A DNA stretch of 50,058 nt from Bradyrhizobium hipponense (lineage in GTDB: Bacteria > Pseudomonadota > Alphaproteobacteria > Rhizobiales > Xanthobacteraceae): positions 1 to 50,058 of the forward strand of contig NZ_VSTH01000149.1 in NCBI RefSeq assembly GCF_008123965.1, given 5' to 3'. This document shows, in pieces, positions 1-8,604 of this stretch. Below the pieces are notes generated by a model. It did no database searches, was not told where the DNA came from, and saw nothing but the letters and a program-made list of their open reading frames with translations. A program made the translations under genes and the position numbers. Every line of letters begins with the position of its first letter. Position 1 is the stretch's first letter.

Positions 1-1146
1 GGCAAGCTCGACCGCAAGGCGCTGCCGATGCCTGAGGATGCGGCCTATGCGCGCGCGGCCTATGAGCCGCCGCGCGGCGAGACCGAGACCGCGCTGGCGA
101 CGATCTGGGCGGAGCTTCTCGGTGTGGCGCGGGTCGGACGCCACGACAGCTTCTTTGAGCTTGGCGGCCATTCGCTGCTGGCGGTGCAAGTGCTTGAGAA
201 ACTCCGGCGGCGGGGTTTGATCCTCGATCTTTCCGTGCATTTCACGAATCCTCGTCTCGATCAGTGCGCCGAGAAGGTGCGCCCCGCATCGAAGAACCAT
301 CGAAAATCTGCGAGCCAACTTATTCCACTTCGACTCGCGAACAGTCAGCCACTTATCCTCTGTCACGCTTGTGGCGGAGGGCTGAGCGTCTATGATGACC
401 TCGTGCGGGCGCTGCCAGCTACACAGACCATCTACGGTATACATGCCCTAGAGTTCGGTCACGAACTCCTGAACGTAGGTTCGATTGACGAGATTGCCCA
501 AGTCTATGCTCGGGCTATTGTTCCTGTGCTGCCGGACATGGCTTGTACGCTCGCCGGATGGTCTTTTGGCGGTATGCTCGCCCACGCCGTTGCTGGGATA
601 CTAATCTCTGCAAACGTGAGGGTCGATTTAGTGGCAGTGATCGATAGTGCCCATCCGTCGGCGCCAGAGACGCCTTCCACTCTCACCTTGGACCAGGAAT
701 GGTCTGAATTCCTTGCATTCATTGTCAACGAGGGAGGGTTGTTGCCTGAGCACGATGCAACCATGAAAATTCGACCGGGTGACTTCGCTACGCTCGCGAG
801 CGCTGCTTTCGGTGCATGGAAAATCGGTGTACCGGCGCTTGAGGAAATCTTCCAAATGTTCATTCGCCATATTCGCGCGGGCAAACTATACGTGCCTAAG
901 AAGGTTTCGGCGCTCTGCGTCTATTACACTGGGGACTCCGCTAGCGCAGCAACTCCATGGCACGCTGCTTTCGAGAGCGTCGTTGAAGGGCCCCCTCTTC
1001 CTGGCGACCATGGTTCCCTTCTGAAGCAGCCAAATGTGACCGTTCTTGCGGAGGACCTCTCACATCGCCTTCCCGGCGAGGCATTCGTTCGCCGTCCAAC
1101 AAAAGCTTCAAAAGACGCACCTTTTCCAATAGATCAGGACCTGTAG
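1..1146 (+). CDS. C-terminal end of a nonribosomal peptide synthetase: peptidyl carrier and thioesterase domains (5' end outside window)
   Basis: The frame is open from base 1 and gives 381 residues. It begins inside the A10 motif that closes an adenylation domain (GKLDRKALP). A carrier domain follows, with the phosphopantetheine motif FFELGGHSLL near residues 51-60; the Ser of GGHSL is the attachment site. After a linker comes a type I thioesterase of the alpha/beta hydrolase fold with the nucleophile motif GWSFGG near residue 187 and a likely catalytic His in GDHGSLL near 338. In this family such an end releases the finished peptide by hydrolysis or cyclisation. The product cannot be told because the rest of the synthetase lies upstream. 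A broken second copy of the thioesterase lies at 26450-26995. The downstream 2.3 kb is degenerate sequence, so this gene ends its cluster. Confidence 0.9.
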   Translation, partial: GKLDRKALPMPEDAAYARAAYEPPRGETETALATIWAELLGVARVGRHDSFFELGGHSLLAVQVLEKLRRRGLILDLSVHFTNPRLDQCAEKVRPASKNHRKSASQLIPLRLANSQPLILCHACGGGLSVYDDLVRALPATQTIYGIHALEFGHELLNVGSIDEIAQVYARAIVPVLPDMACTLAGWSFGGMLAHAVAGILISANVRVDLVAVIDSAHPSAPETPSTLTLDQEWSEFLAFIVNEGGLLPEHDATMKIRPGDFATLASAAFGAWKIGVPALEEIFQMFIRHIRAGKLYVPKKVSALCVYYTGDSASAATPWHAAFESVVEGPPLPGDHGSLLKQPNVTVLAEDLSHRLPGEAFVRRPTKASKDAPFPIDQDL

Positions 1147-1443
1147 TAGTGAAGTGGACCCCATCCGTGGGGCCCCGGGGACCAATCGCTTAGTTGGATT
1201 CTCGGCCTCTCCGATCTCCTGATATCACGCTGTGAACAGTACTGTCTGCTGCTGTTGTTGCGCCTGTGATGGTGTGGACGCCCCTCGATGGCATCGACGT
1301 ACCAAAGTGAAGGGCGTTGAATCCAAAAGAGGAAGCGTCCGTGAACGAAGTTACAGCATTTTCCGGCCTGATTGAATCGCGAGGGATTCCCAAGGCGATG
1401 AGGATCTGATTCAAGCTTCGTGCTGGATCGGAGGCCAGCATGA

Positions 1444-1860
1444 ATGGTAAAGGCGCTTTCGATTGATCTTCGTGACCGTTTGATTGCCGCACTGGCGAAG
1501 GGGATGTCGCACCGTCAGGCTGCGGAACGCTTTGGCTAAGCGCCACAAGATCCGTTGGTGCGCTCTTGAGTGGGATGTCGATGATGCCAGGCCGAAGCGG
1601 CAGGGCGGCGATCCACGCTCTCAGGACGGATCGAGGCGCATGCCACGCTATCCTGAGCATTATCGAGCAAGGATATCACGATCGCGGAGGTTCGAGCGAA
1701 ACTGGCCGAGCAAGGTCTATCCTTCGGCATCGGCACACTCTGGCGCTTCTTCGATCGTCATCGGATCACGCTCAAAAAAGTCGGCGCGCGCCTCCGAACA
1801 GGAGTAAGCGTAAAACCAATGTCCCGCGATGAGCAATGAGAGTTGCGCGTCCTCAGCTTG
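1444..1860 (+). pseudogene. IS630-family transposase relic (N-terminal part, frameshifted)
   Basis: An ATG at 1444 opens a 31-codon frame beginning MVKALSIDLRDRLIAAL and running to QAAERFG. This is the helix-turn-helix start typical of IS630 transposases, and it ends at a stop. In another frame downstream the family resumes: IAEVRAKLAEQG followed by GTLWRFFDRHRITLKK, the usual linker before the DDE domain. The catalytic domain is absent. The element is dead and no inverted repeats were identified. Confidence 0.75.
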
Positions 1861-1884
1861 ATAGTGCGCAGAAGAGTCGGAGTG

Positions 1885-2203
1885 TGCTTAAATTTTGGGG
1901 CGCCGCTTAGTTCGTCGAGTTCCGCCAGAAGATTGTTCCGACATCGACGGCCCGCTGCGCTTTCTCCGGATCGACGTCAACGCCATGCGCGGCTTCATTC
2001 ATGACGCGGAGAGAATCGAGAAACTGTTGCGTACTGGCGGGCGCGAGGCCGCGGCGCCGCAGCTCTCGAAGCATGATGCCGAGACCGGTCGGGGCGGCGG
2101 AGAAAAGCCGTTCGCGGTCGCAAAATCCCGCAGCGCGCGCTCGATCTCGATCCGCAGCCTGACGATGGACATGAGCGGAGATTCGCGAGCGAATTCTCGC
2201 TAA
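1885..2203 (-). pseudogene. Frameshifted relic of a conserved hypothetical gene
   Basis: Read on the minus strand, one frame gives MSIVRLRIEIERALRDFA. Another continues with LGIMLRELRRRGLAP, then FLDSLRVMNEAAHGVDVD, and a third frame ends in FLAELDEL. The joined pieces resemble short helical conserved proteins of about 100 residues, whose function I do not know. At least two frameshifts separate the pieces, so no intact product is expected. Confidence 0.45.
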
Positions 2204-2270
2204 CTCATCTTCAAGCTAGTTCCGATCGCATCTTTAGACAGGAGCGCCGGCAAGTCGGCGATCAGCCATC

Positions 2271-2450
2271 ATGTCCAACGCCTACATCATCGAAGTTGAA
2301 AGCCATACCGCGGCATCGTCGCGAGGGACGAGCATGCTACCGCTTCTTTTCCTCAGATCGGATATCGACAGCCTCGAAGGCCGCGAGTTTCGCTCTCTGC
2401 GCACTGCCGAGTGTGCGGCGCGGGCGCTATTCCTAGTTAGGGCCAGGTGA
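2271..2450 (+). pseudogene. Small conserved rhizobial hypothetical gene, probably frameshifted
   Basis: A 59-codon frame starts MSNAYIIEVESHTA and ends near SLEGREFRSLRTAECAARAL. From memory this start and end match a widespread short rhizobial protein of unknown role. The middle of that family (IVARD followed by an aromatic-rich strand) appears here in another frame, which suggests two compensating frameshifts. Function unknown. Confidence 0.4.
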
Positions 2451-2476
2451 TCGGACCTGCGCGGAGGTTTGGCCCG

Positions 2477-2507
2477 TGGTAGCGGGGGAGGGACTGAAAC
2501 CCCCGAC
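2477..2507 (-). other. tRNA 3'-end-like sequence, possible attachment site remnant
   Basis: Read on the minus strand this segment has a five-base stem strand (GGGGG), a seven-base loop (TTTCAGT), a pairing strand (CCCTC), a seven-base acceptor-like strand and a terminal ACCA. That is the layout of a tRNA T-arm and 3' end. The rest of a tRNA is missing; the sequence 5' to it is the DUF2961 relic. Such 3' ends are commonly left as att sites by tyrosine recombinases, and a recombinase relic lies about 400 bp away. It could be chance. Confidence 0.45.
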
Positions 2508-2512
2508 TATCG

Positions 2513-2885
2513 TCAGCGCTTTCCCTCGTCGAATGCCGCTCCCCAGTTGAGGAACGGTGCACGGAAGGCGGGCAGGCGATCCCTGACCGCCGGGAATTCG
2601 CCGAACGGCTTGTGCGGCTCAGCTTGATACCAGAACGCCACCGAAGAGATGTCGTCCGCGCGGCGATTCGCATGGCCGTGCTCAATTGTGACTCGGATGT
2701 TTTTGCGGAGGATCACCGGGTCTTCGATGTGCCACCGATAAAGCGTCAGCGGTTTGAGCTCCAGTTCGGCCCGCCAGCGGCGATGATGCCATGATAGGGC
2801 GCGCTGTAGTCTTGAGTGGGGCACCAGGCCGTGTTGAAATAGTCTTCGGTGCCGGTGCCGTGCAGGGTGGGCGGCCAAGTATCGT
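2513..2885 (-). pseudogene. C-terminal fragment of a DUF2961 protein, frameshifted
   Basis: The minus-strand frame ending at 2513 contains LYRWHIEDPVILRKNIRVT, then EHGHANRRADDISSVAFWYQ, the conserved C-terminal part of DUF2961 (a family now linked to glycoside hydrolases). The preceding conserved stretch, GTEDYFNTAWCPTQDYSAPY, is found just upstream in a different frame. The N-terminal two thirds are missing. This is a relic and is not likely to give an active enzyme. Confidence 0.7.
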
Positions 2886-2904
2886 TGGCGCCGGGGCTGA
2901 ACCA

Positions 2905-3190
2905 GATCGTCTGTGCGCTACGGTTTTTCTACGGCGCGGCGAAGTCGCGGGACTTCGGATCGAAGACATCGACAGCGCCCGCGGCATCATCCAGGTGCCG
3001 CCACGGCAAGGGCGCGAAGGATCGCAACGTGATGCTGTCTGGGCATCCTGCGCATCTACCGGCGGCTCGCCCAGCCGCGGCTTTATCCGTTCCCTGGTCG
3101 TGACGAAGATCATCCGATCGATCAGACCGTGTTGCTTGCACGCCGCCTGTCGGTCGGGTTGCAGGACGGTCGGGTTGTCACGGAGATAGA
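2905..3190 (+). pseudogene. Tyrosine recombinase/integrase relic
   Basis: One plus-strand frame reads RGEVAGLRIEDIDSARGII. A second gives HGKGAKDRNVML, and a third LGILRIYRRLAQPRLYPFPG. These are successive conserved pieces of XerD-like tyrosine recombinases, including the RxxEVxxL region that carries the first catalytic Arg. The His and Tyr of the active site are absent because the match stops near 3190. It is fragmentary and inactive. Confidence 0.6.
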
Positions 3191-3508
3191 ACGTCTCGTC
3201 GCCGGTGGCGACCATCAAGACCCAATGCCGGCGAGTGATCTCGGCCGCCAGGATCTCGATTCCGTCGAGCGAAAGCGTAAATTTGCTCGCAAAGGCATTC
3301 CTATCTATTTTGACGGTGAGGCCCTATGCTCAGGCCCACCAAGGGGATGGACGCCACCCCCTCGCCGCCGCCGTCGCCCGCCCGCTGCGTTTCTGGTGAG
3401 GCGAGCGACGGCGGCTCCGAGGGGATGGCTCGGCCGGACCCCATGATCGATTTTGCAGAACTTGACGCACATAACTCGAGGCTCGAAGCTACGCGGGGCG
3501 TTGCCTAA
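3191..3508. other. Intergenic stretch without a recognisable gene
   Basis: A minus-strand frame here reads KFTLSLDGIEILAAEI and then VLMVATGDETFYLRDN, with protein-like composition, but it runs out into the antisense of the recombinase relic. I do not recognise it. The rest holds a low-complexity CGCCGC stretch near 3360 and nothing else that I can name. Confidence 0.3.
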
Positions 3509-3510
3509 CG

Positions 3511-4953
3511 TTAATTGGGTTTGGCCGGTATCTCGGGCGATGGCGTGGCGCCTAGCTGCTCGGCTGATGAGGAAGTCGCGGCCGATGGCACGGTGGTCGA
3601 CCGGGCTGCGCCCATTGGGGAGCGGCCGACGATAATGGTGAGCAGACCCTGGCCCCACAGCCGCTGTGCGGCCCTCTTGGCGTCCTCTAACGTCACTGCA
3701 TCGACGACGGCGTTATGCTTTTTGACATAGTCGATCGGCAGCTTATCAAGCTGATGCTGCAGCAGCGTTCGCGCAAGCTTCGAGGATGTGTTGAGGGCCA
3801 GCATCTGTGAGCCCCTCAGGTAAGACTTTGCATCGTCGAGCTCCTGCTGGGTCGGTCCTTCCTCGGCGATTCGGCGCGCTTGCTTCTCGATCTGTTCGAC
3901 CGTCTCGTCAGCGCGATCGGCGGGGGTGCCGCTATTGCCGACAAATATGGCGGAATGATCCATCCAGACCAAGCGCTCATGGACCGAATAGGCCAGCCCG
4001 CGCTTCTCGCGGACTTCGCGGAACAGCCGCGACGTCAGACCGGTGCTGCCGAGGATGTGGTTGACGACATAGGCCGCCATGAAATCGGGCTCGCTGCGGC
4101 GGACGCCGGGACCGCCGAAAGCCACAACGGTCTGGGGCACATCGAGCGGAATGAAGACGCGCTGCGGCGGTGTTGCTGCGACCACGTCGGGCACCGGCAT
4201 CGACTCCGCCATGGCCGGCAGGCCGCCAAAAGTCCTGTCGAGCAATTTGCACAGGGCCTCTGGATCGACGTCGCCGACAACCGCGATCTTGAGCGTGTCT
4301 TTTGCCATCACGCGTCGGACATAGCCCTTGAGATCTGCGACGTCGATCTTTGGCACGCTCTCGATCGTGCCTCTGGCCTCCCGAGCATAAGGATGATCGT
4401 TAAAGGCGACTTCGAGGAATTTGCGATTGGCGAGGGACGAAGGATCGGTCGAGTCGCGCCGCAGGTTCGCAAGCATGCTGGCACGAATCCGTTCGACATC
4501 GGCCGCGTCGAACCGCGGCGAGGTTAGTGCCATCCGTAACAGGTCGAAGGCCTCGTCCCTGTTGTCTTCGAGCGTGAGCAAGGCACCGCGGAGGTGATCG
4601 CGGGTCGATCCAAAGCTCAGCTCAATGGCGCGACGGTCGAGCCGCTCATGAAAGGTCTGAGAATCTAGATCGCCGGAGCCTTCATCGAGTAGGCCAGAAA
4701 CCATGTAGCCGACGCCGGGTTTATCGGTCGGGTCTTGGGTCGCGCCGCCGCCGAAAGCGTATTCCATCGCAATCAACGGGACAGTGGCGTCCTGCACGAA
4801 CCAGGCTACTATACCGCAAGATGACACCAGGCGCTGGATCTTGGTCGCGGCACGCGTTCCGGTCGCGGAAAGCGAACGTGGCGAGGCGAGCATCGCGGTT
4901 GAGAGCGAGGCTCCGCCGACGAGGACCGCACGACGTGTGCAGGAGTAGGTCAT
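3511..4953 (-). CDS. M16B-family peptidase-like subunit lacking the zinc motif, exported (copy 1)
   Basis: This 480-residue protein is an M16 (pitrilysin/processing peptidase) homologue without the HxxEH zinc motif. It keeps the family's late glycine-rich and Arg/Tyr region, SRLFREVREKRGLAYSVHE. In M16B pairs such a subunit partners a zinc-bearing one and helps bind the peptide. The N-terminus (MTYSCTRRAVLVGGASL) looks like an export signal, perhaps twin-arginine, so it probably acts in the periplasm. The ATG at 4953 overlaps the stop of the upstream subunit gene by four bases (ATGA), which points to translational coupling. It shares its length and layout with the copy at 29495-30871. The protein ends in a Ser/Pro/Ala-rich tail. 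Confidence 0.85.
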   Translation of the reverse strand: MTYSCTRRAVLVGGASLSTAMLASPRSLSATGTRAATKIQRLVSSCGIVAWFVQDATVPLIAMEYAFGGGATQDPTDKPGVGYMVSGLLDEGSGDLDSQTFHERLDRRAIELSFGSTRDHLRGALLTLEDNRDEAFDLLRMALTSPRFDAADVERIRASMLANLRRDSTDPSSLANRKFLEVAFNDHPYAREARGTIESVPKIDVADLKGYVRRVMAKDTLKIAVVGDVDPEALCKLLDRTFGGLPAMAESMPVPDVVAATPPQRVFIPLDVPQTVVAFGGPGVRRSEPDFMAAYVVNHILGSTGLTSRLFREVREKRGLAYSVHERLVWMDHSAIFVGNSGTPADRADETVEQIEKQARRIAEEGPTQQELDDAKSYLRGSQMLALNTSSKLARTLLQHQLDKLPIDYVKKHNAVVDAVTLEDAKRAAQRLWGQGLLTIIVGRSPMGAARSTTVPSAATSSSAEQLGATPSPEIPAKPN

Positions 4954-6404
4954 GATCGCTTCTCCTCGTGGTTCCGCGTTGACCCTTTCATAAGATAGCC
5001 GGTCACGGAGCGTTTCTTGTCGAGCCATTTCCGAGCGGCCGCACGCACCTGGTGGGCGGTGACAGCGCGGATGCCGTCCTGCCAGCCTCGGATTTCGTCG
5101 ATGCTGAGTCCAGTCGCGAGCCGAGCACCGTAGCAGGTCGCAAGCACTTCTTGGCTGTCCCGGGCATAGATTGCTCGCGCGATCAGCTGCGTCTTGACCC
5201 GCTCGAGATCCTCGGCGCGCGCGCAACTGTGCGCAATATCGACTATCACCTTGTCGATGGCGCACTCGATCTCCCCGAACCCGACGCCGGGTTTCGGGAT
5301 CGCAGAAATCGTGAATTGCGAAGGGTCGAGCGAGATATAGTTGTAGAACGTCTCCGCCGTGATCGCGATCTGCTTGTCGACTACCAGCGCGCGATAAAGA
5401 TGTGAGTTGGCGCCGCCACCCATCAATCCCGCGAGCACATCAAGCACTGGACTCTCGCCGGCGGCCGCGGGGTGAGCCGACGGCACGAGATAATAACGGC
5501 GCAAGGCTGGCCGCTCGACGCGGGGATCGGTCAGCGTCACGGTGCGCGGCGCGGCCGGCGTCGGCTCCTGCGGTCGCAGGCGTTCCGCGGGAATTGATGG
5601 TTGTGGGGGGATGTGGCCATAATTCTTCTCCACCATCGGGCGGATATCATTTGCGTCGACGTCGCCGGCGATGATCAGGATGGCGTTGTTCGGCGCGTAG
5701 AAACGCTTGTAGAAGGCGAGCGCGTCCTCGCGGTCGAGCTTTTCGATTTCCTGACGCCAGCCGATCACAGGGCGGCCGTAGGGATGGTTGAGGTAAAGCG
5801 CCGCCATCATCTGCTGGGCGAGCTGCGGACCCGGCCTGTTGGCGACGCAATTGAATTCCTCCAGCACGACGTCGCGCTCCGACAGCACGTTCTCCTCTTT
5901 GAGGATGAGACCGGTCATGCGGTCGGCTTCAAATTCCATCATCTTACCGAGCTGCTCGCGCGGCACGTGCTGGAAATAGCTGGTATGGTCGGTCCCGGTG
6001 AAGCTGCCCTGGTCGCCGCCGGCGCGCAGCACGGTCTGGGAGAATTCACCTGCGGGATGTTTGGATGTGCCCTTGAACATCAAGTGTTCGAGGAAATGCG
6101 CAAGCCCCGATTTGCCGGGTGGCTCGTCGGCGGAGCCGACCTTATACCAAATCATCTGAGTCACAACGGGCGTGCGATGATCCGCAATCACCACGACCTG
6201 CAGGCCGTTCTGAAGCGTGAAGCTGGCTGGTCGATCCGACGTGACCGTGTCCCGGGCAAGGACGCTCCCGTCTTCAGGAACGTACCGAAGGTTACCATCC
6301 GTGCTATCATACGTTTCGACCGCCAGTGCGGTGCGCGTCGTCAAATCGAAGGCACCAGCCGCAGTGCCTCCAATCTTGGCGGTTACCGAACTCAAGTTCT
6401 TCAT
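4950..6404 (-). CDS. M16B-family zinc peptidase, exported (copy 1)
   Basis: A 484-residue M16 peptidase with the inverted zinc motif HFLEH at residues 103-107 and the third ligand Glu near 183 (VVLEEFN), as the family requires. Longer upstream in-frame starts exist, but they would run through the sigma-54 promoter. The ATG at 6404 also matches the start of the second copy (both begin MKN). A hydrophobic leader of about 28 residues suggests export. It is cotranscribed with the zinc-less partner at 3511-4953. Family members cut peptides and small unfolded proteins. The NifA and sigma-54 signals upstream place it in the nodule programme; a role in clearing host or bacterial peptides in bacteroids is my inference. 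The motif EEFNCVANRPG differs from EEFNMRVANNPD in copy 2, so some divergence has occurred. Confidence 0.88.
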   Translation of the reverse strand: MKNLSSVTAKIGGTAAGAFDLTTRTALAVETYDSTDGNLRYVPEDGSVLARDTVTSDRPASFTLQNGLQVVVIADHRTPVVTQMIWYKVGSADEPPGKSGLAHFLEHLMFKGTSKHPAGEFSQTVLRAGGDQGSFTGTDHTSYFQHVPREQLGKMMEFEADRMTGLILKEENVLSERDVVLEEFNCVANRPGPQLAQQMMAALYLNHPYGRPVIGWRQEIEKLDREDALAFYKRFYAPNNAILIIAGDVDANDIRPMVEKNYGHIPPQPSIPAERLRPQEPTPAAPRTVTLTDPRVERPALRRYYLVPSAHPAAAGESPVLDVLAGLMGGGANSHLYRALVVDKQIAITAETFYNYISLDPSQFTISAIPKPGVGFGEIECAIDKVIVDIAHSCARAEDLERVKTQLIARAIYARDSQEVLATCYGARLATGLSIDEIRGWQDGIRAVTAHQVRAAARKWLDKKRSVTGYLMKGSTRNHEEKRS

Positions 6405-6494
6405 CGCATCGCACTTTCGTTCCACAGAGAGCAACGTTCTGTGACAGACAATCCCGACAAAGCGGGGAGCCGCACACCGTTTGGCAAGCAGCGG

Positions 6495-6510
6495 AGCAAA
6501 GGCCGGGCCA
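6495..6510 (-). promoter_or_regulatory. Sigma-54 (-24/-12) promoter of M16 operon copy 1
   Basis: On the minus strand it reads TGGCCCGGCCTTTGCT. It has the GG and GC dinucleotides at the required ten-base spacing and differs from the consensus TGGCACG-N4-TTGCW by one base. It lies about 90 bp upstream of the chosen ATG. Confidence 0.85.
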
Positions 6511-6605
6511 ACTGCCCGGCGGCCTGCGCACGGCCACGCTGCGCGCCAACTGGACGCAAAACAAAACGCGGGGCGCACGTTCTGGCCAAAGGTCAACAGT
6601 CGGCA

Positions 6606-6621
6606 TGTCGTGAACACGACA
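6606..6621 (-). promoter_or_regulatory. NifA upstream activator site of M16 operon copy 1
   Basis: The site fits TGT-N10-ACA perfectly and is a full palindrome (TGTCGTGAACACGACA on the plus strand). It sits 95 bp upstream of the -24 element, within the usual range for NifA sites. Confidence 0.85.
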
Positions 6622-7436
6622 TTGCGCACGAAAGCGCACCATAACTTGGCGCCGACTGGCAGAATGGCAACTTGCAGCAAACGACAGACCGAGCGGCGAT
6701 TACGACGCCGGCTCAACTTTCGCCCGGCTCGCTGTTACACGCATCAGGATGCGCATCCATCGAAAAGTCTGACGCACGGCGTCGTACCGACGGTCCAACT
6801 CGGGCGGGCAGTGAACGATTGCCTGTTCGTTGGAGCCAATCTCTGCGCAGCGGATGCCAGGGCATTGCAATCAACCTGGCTAATGGCTCACGTCTCCCTC
6901 TGCGCCGTGAGTGGCTTCGCAATATTTCTCATGATCGCGAGGCGGGAGTTGGCGAGCAGCTGCTTGGAGTGCACTCCGCCGAGATAGTGTAGGACGAAGA
7001 TACCAGAATAACTTAGATTTCTCGGTAACGTGAATTAGGTTGTAGAGAATGGGCCGACTTCGCCAATGCGGTCGCGGATAACGTTGACAGCGTTCATCGA
7101 GTGAACCGCCTCGTCGGCAATCACCTCCCGCAATCAAGGAACGTGTTGTTCCCAAAGGCGTCGTAAAATGGCTTTTCTGCAGCATAGGCGCGGCAAGTGC
7201 ACATCAAATGCGATCATAACCATCAGGGAGGATTCGTCTTTCAGATGTTCACCGATGGGACCAAATCAGGTGATCGAATGTCCAATCTCTCTCGAAGGTC
7301 CGTTTCGGATCCGTTAGCGACAGCTCGATGGTGCGGATGAATCCATCGGGCGTGGCACTCTTCGTCGGCCGCCCAGGCATTAAAGAAATGCCCCGGCGTC
7401 ATCCGTAGCGATTAGTCCGACTGCGTCATAATTTTC
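6622..7436. other. Intergenic region without a supported gene
   Basis: No frame here has a convincing start, ribosome site and protein-like composition. A 31-codon minus-strand stretch near 7045-7140 reads EVIADEAVHSMNAVNVIRD, which looks protein-like (ferritin-like ExxH flavour) but is too short to name. The rest appears to be decayed island sequence. Confidence 0.4.
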
Positions 7437-7625
7437 ACCGATTTCGACGTGAGATTGGCCTGATGCAACTTTCGGCGCGCCAGTAATCTCGATGTGCCGG
7501 ACGGACGCGCACACGGGCAAAGCGCGAGGACAACCGTTCTGCCGTACGTACCCTCACGCCATGTGATCTTGTGCCAAGCATGTGATGGCAGGCCGATCGC
7601 AAGCTTCTTGGCCGAAATCGATCGG
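7437..7625 (-). pseudogene. IS701-like DDE transposase fragment
   Basis: In one minus-strand frame the sequence reads KLAIGLPSHAWHKITWREGT. In the next it gives AERLSSRFARVRVRPAHRDY. Together these resemble the segment after the second Asp of IS701-type transposases (HAWxxxxWREG, then LSSRFARVRVRxAHRD). One frameshift separates them, and the rest of the gene is missing on both sides. Confidence 0.55.
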
Positions 7626-7829
7626 TGCGTAACCCTCCGGTGAGGCTTTCAATTACCCATAACTTTTGACCACTCGGTCTGATCCGCTGATCGGCGAGAT
7701 CTTGAGTCGAAAGAATCGCTTGTGGTTCCTTGCTGAGCACCTGATTCGCGAGGGGGTGCTCTATGGGGCTGACATTAAAGGATCGATCGGCAAAAGGCTG
7801 CGTGCCATCCTTGGAAGGTGAATGTTGGA

Positions 7830-8280
7830 TTGATCGAGAGATTGGTGAGTGCGAGTTTAGGGACGCGCGGCTCGGCGACAGATGGCGCTGGCAATAGTCT
7901 GACTCTTGCCCGGGCCGGGCGGGTCGAACAGTACATAGTCCGCGCCGCGCTGGGCGGCGACGACGGCAGCGATCTGCGAGGAATCGGCCGAGAGCGGCGC
8001 GAACAGTTCGATCGGATCGATGATCTCGTCGCTGGTTCGCGCATCGATGAAGCTCGCCCCGGACCCATCGTAGCTGTGGGTCGGGGTATCGATCAGGTGA
8101 CGCACGACGGCATTGCGCTTGAGCAAATCTGCGCGGTCGACGAGATCCTTCCATATCAGGTACTTGGTGAAGGATAGCGTCGCGAACGTGACCAGCTCGG
8201 TGACTTCCCAGCCCTTGATGCTCTTGATGTGGCGGCGGACACCTTCGAGCTGGGCAGGCGGATCGGCTCATTCTGAAATG
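7830..8280 (-). pseudogene. Relic of a large AAA/helicase-type protein (DUF4011-like), truncated
   Basis: An open minus-strand stretch reads WEVTELVTFATLSFTKYLIW, then LVDRADLLKRNAVVRHL, and ends near a Walker A-like motif, DPPGPGKSQT. The usual motif in this helicase family is GPPGTGKSQT, so the P-loop is already mutated. The frame stops directly after it, and the ATPase domain is missing. It is a fragment of a gene that would normally exceed 1,000 codons. Confidence 0.6.
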
Positions 8281-8299
8281 AGGGGTTTGAGTTGCGCCG

Positions 8300-8524
8300 G
8301 TGCTCTCCGACTTGTCGGCCGGACCCAATTCGCAGGCTGCTGAAATACGAGCTGAAGAAGTTCGGCGGAAGCTGATCTGGATGATCGGGCTTGCAACGAT
8401 GCTCATGGGCCTGTTCGCCTTACTGTTGGGTTGCCGCATCGCCAAAACAGTCGCTTCGATAACGCGCCAGCTCGGCGACGGCCGGTTCGATGTGGTTCTG
8501 CCGGGTAGGGGTTCCAAGAAATAG
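8300..8524 (+). pseudogene. Fragment of a methyl-accepting chemotaxis protein (membrane segment plus HAMP start)
   Basis: The 74-codon frame contains a transmembrane segment (LIWMIGLATMLMGLFALLLG). A HAMP-like stretch follows, RIAKTVASITRQLGDGRFDV. This is the middle of a chemoreceptor. The sensing domain before it and the signalling domain after it are both absent. Confidence 0.5.
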
Positions 8525-8604
8525 CCTCCACGTTAGACGGTACCGAGTCTGACGTCCTTCGTAGGCGGGAGCTTCTCCTTCAACTGCACGATCAACATGT
8601 TGCC

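Noticed and set aside
1190..1660. Long minus-strand open frame opposite the IS630 relic
   Set aside because: Pro/Ser-rich, no ribosome site, and it lies antisense to recognisable transposase sequence.
7040..7140. Short minus-strand peptide EVIADEAVHSMNAVNVIRD suggesting a ferritin-like fragment
   Set aside because: Only about 30 codons, no start, and the similarity rests on one ExxH-type motif.
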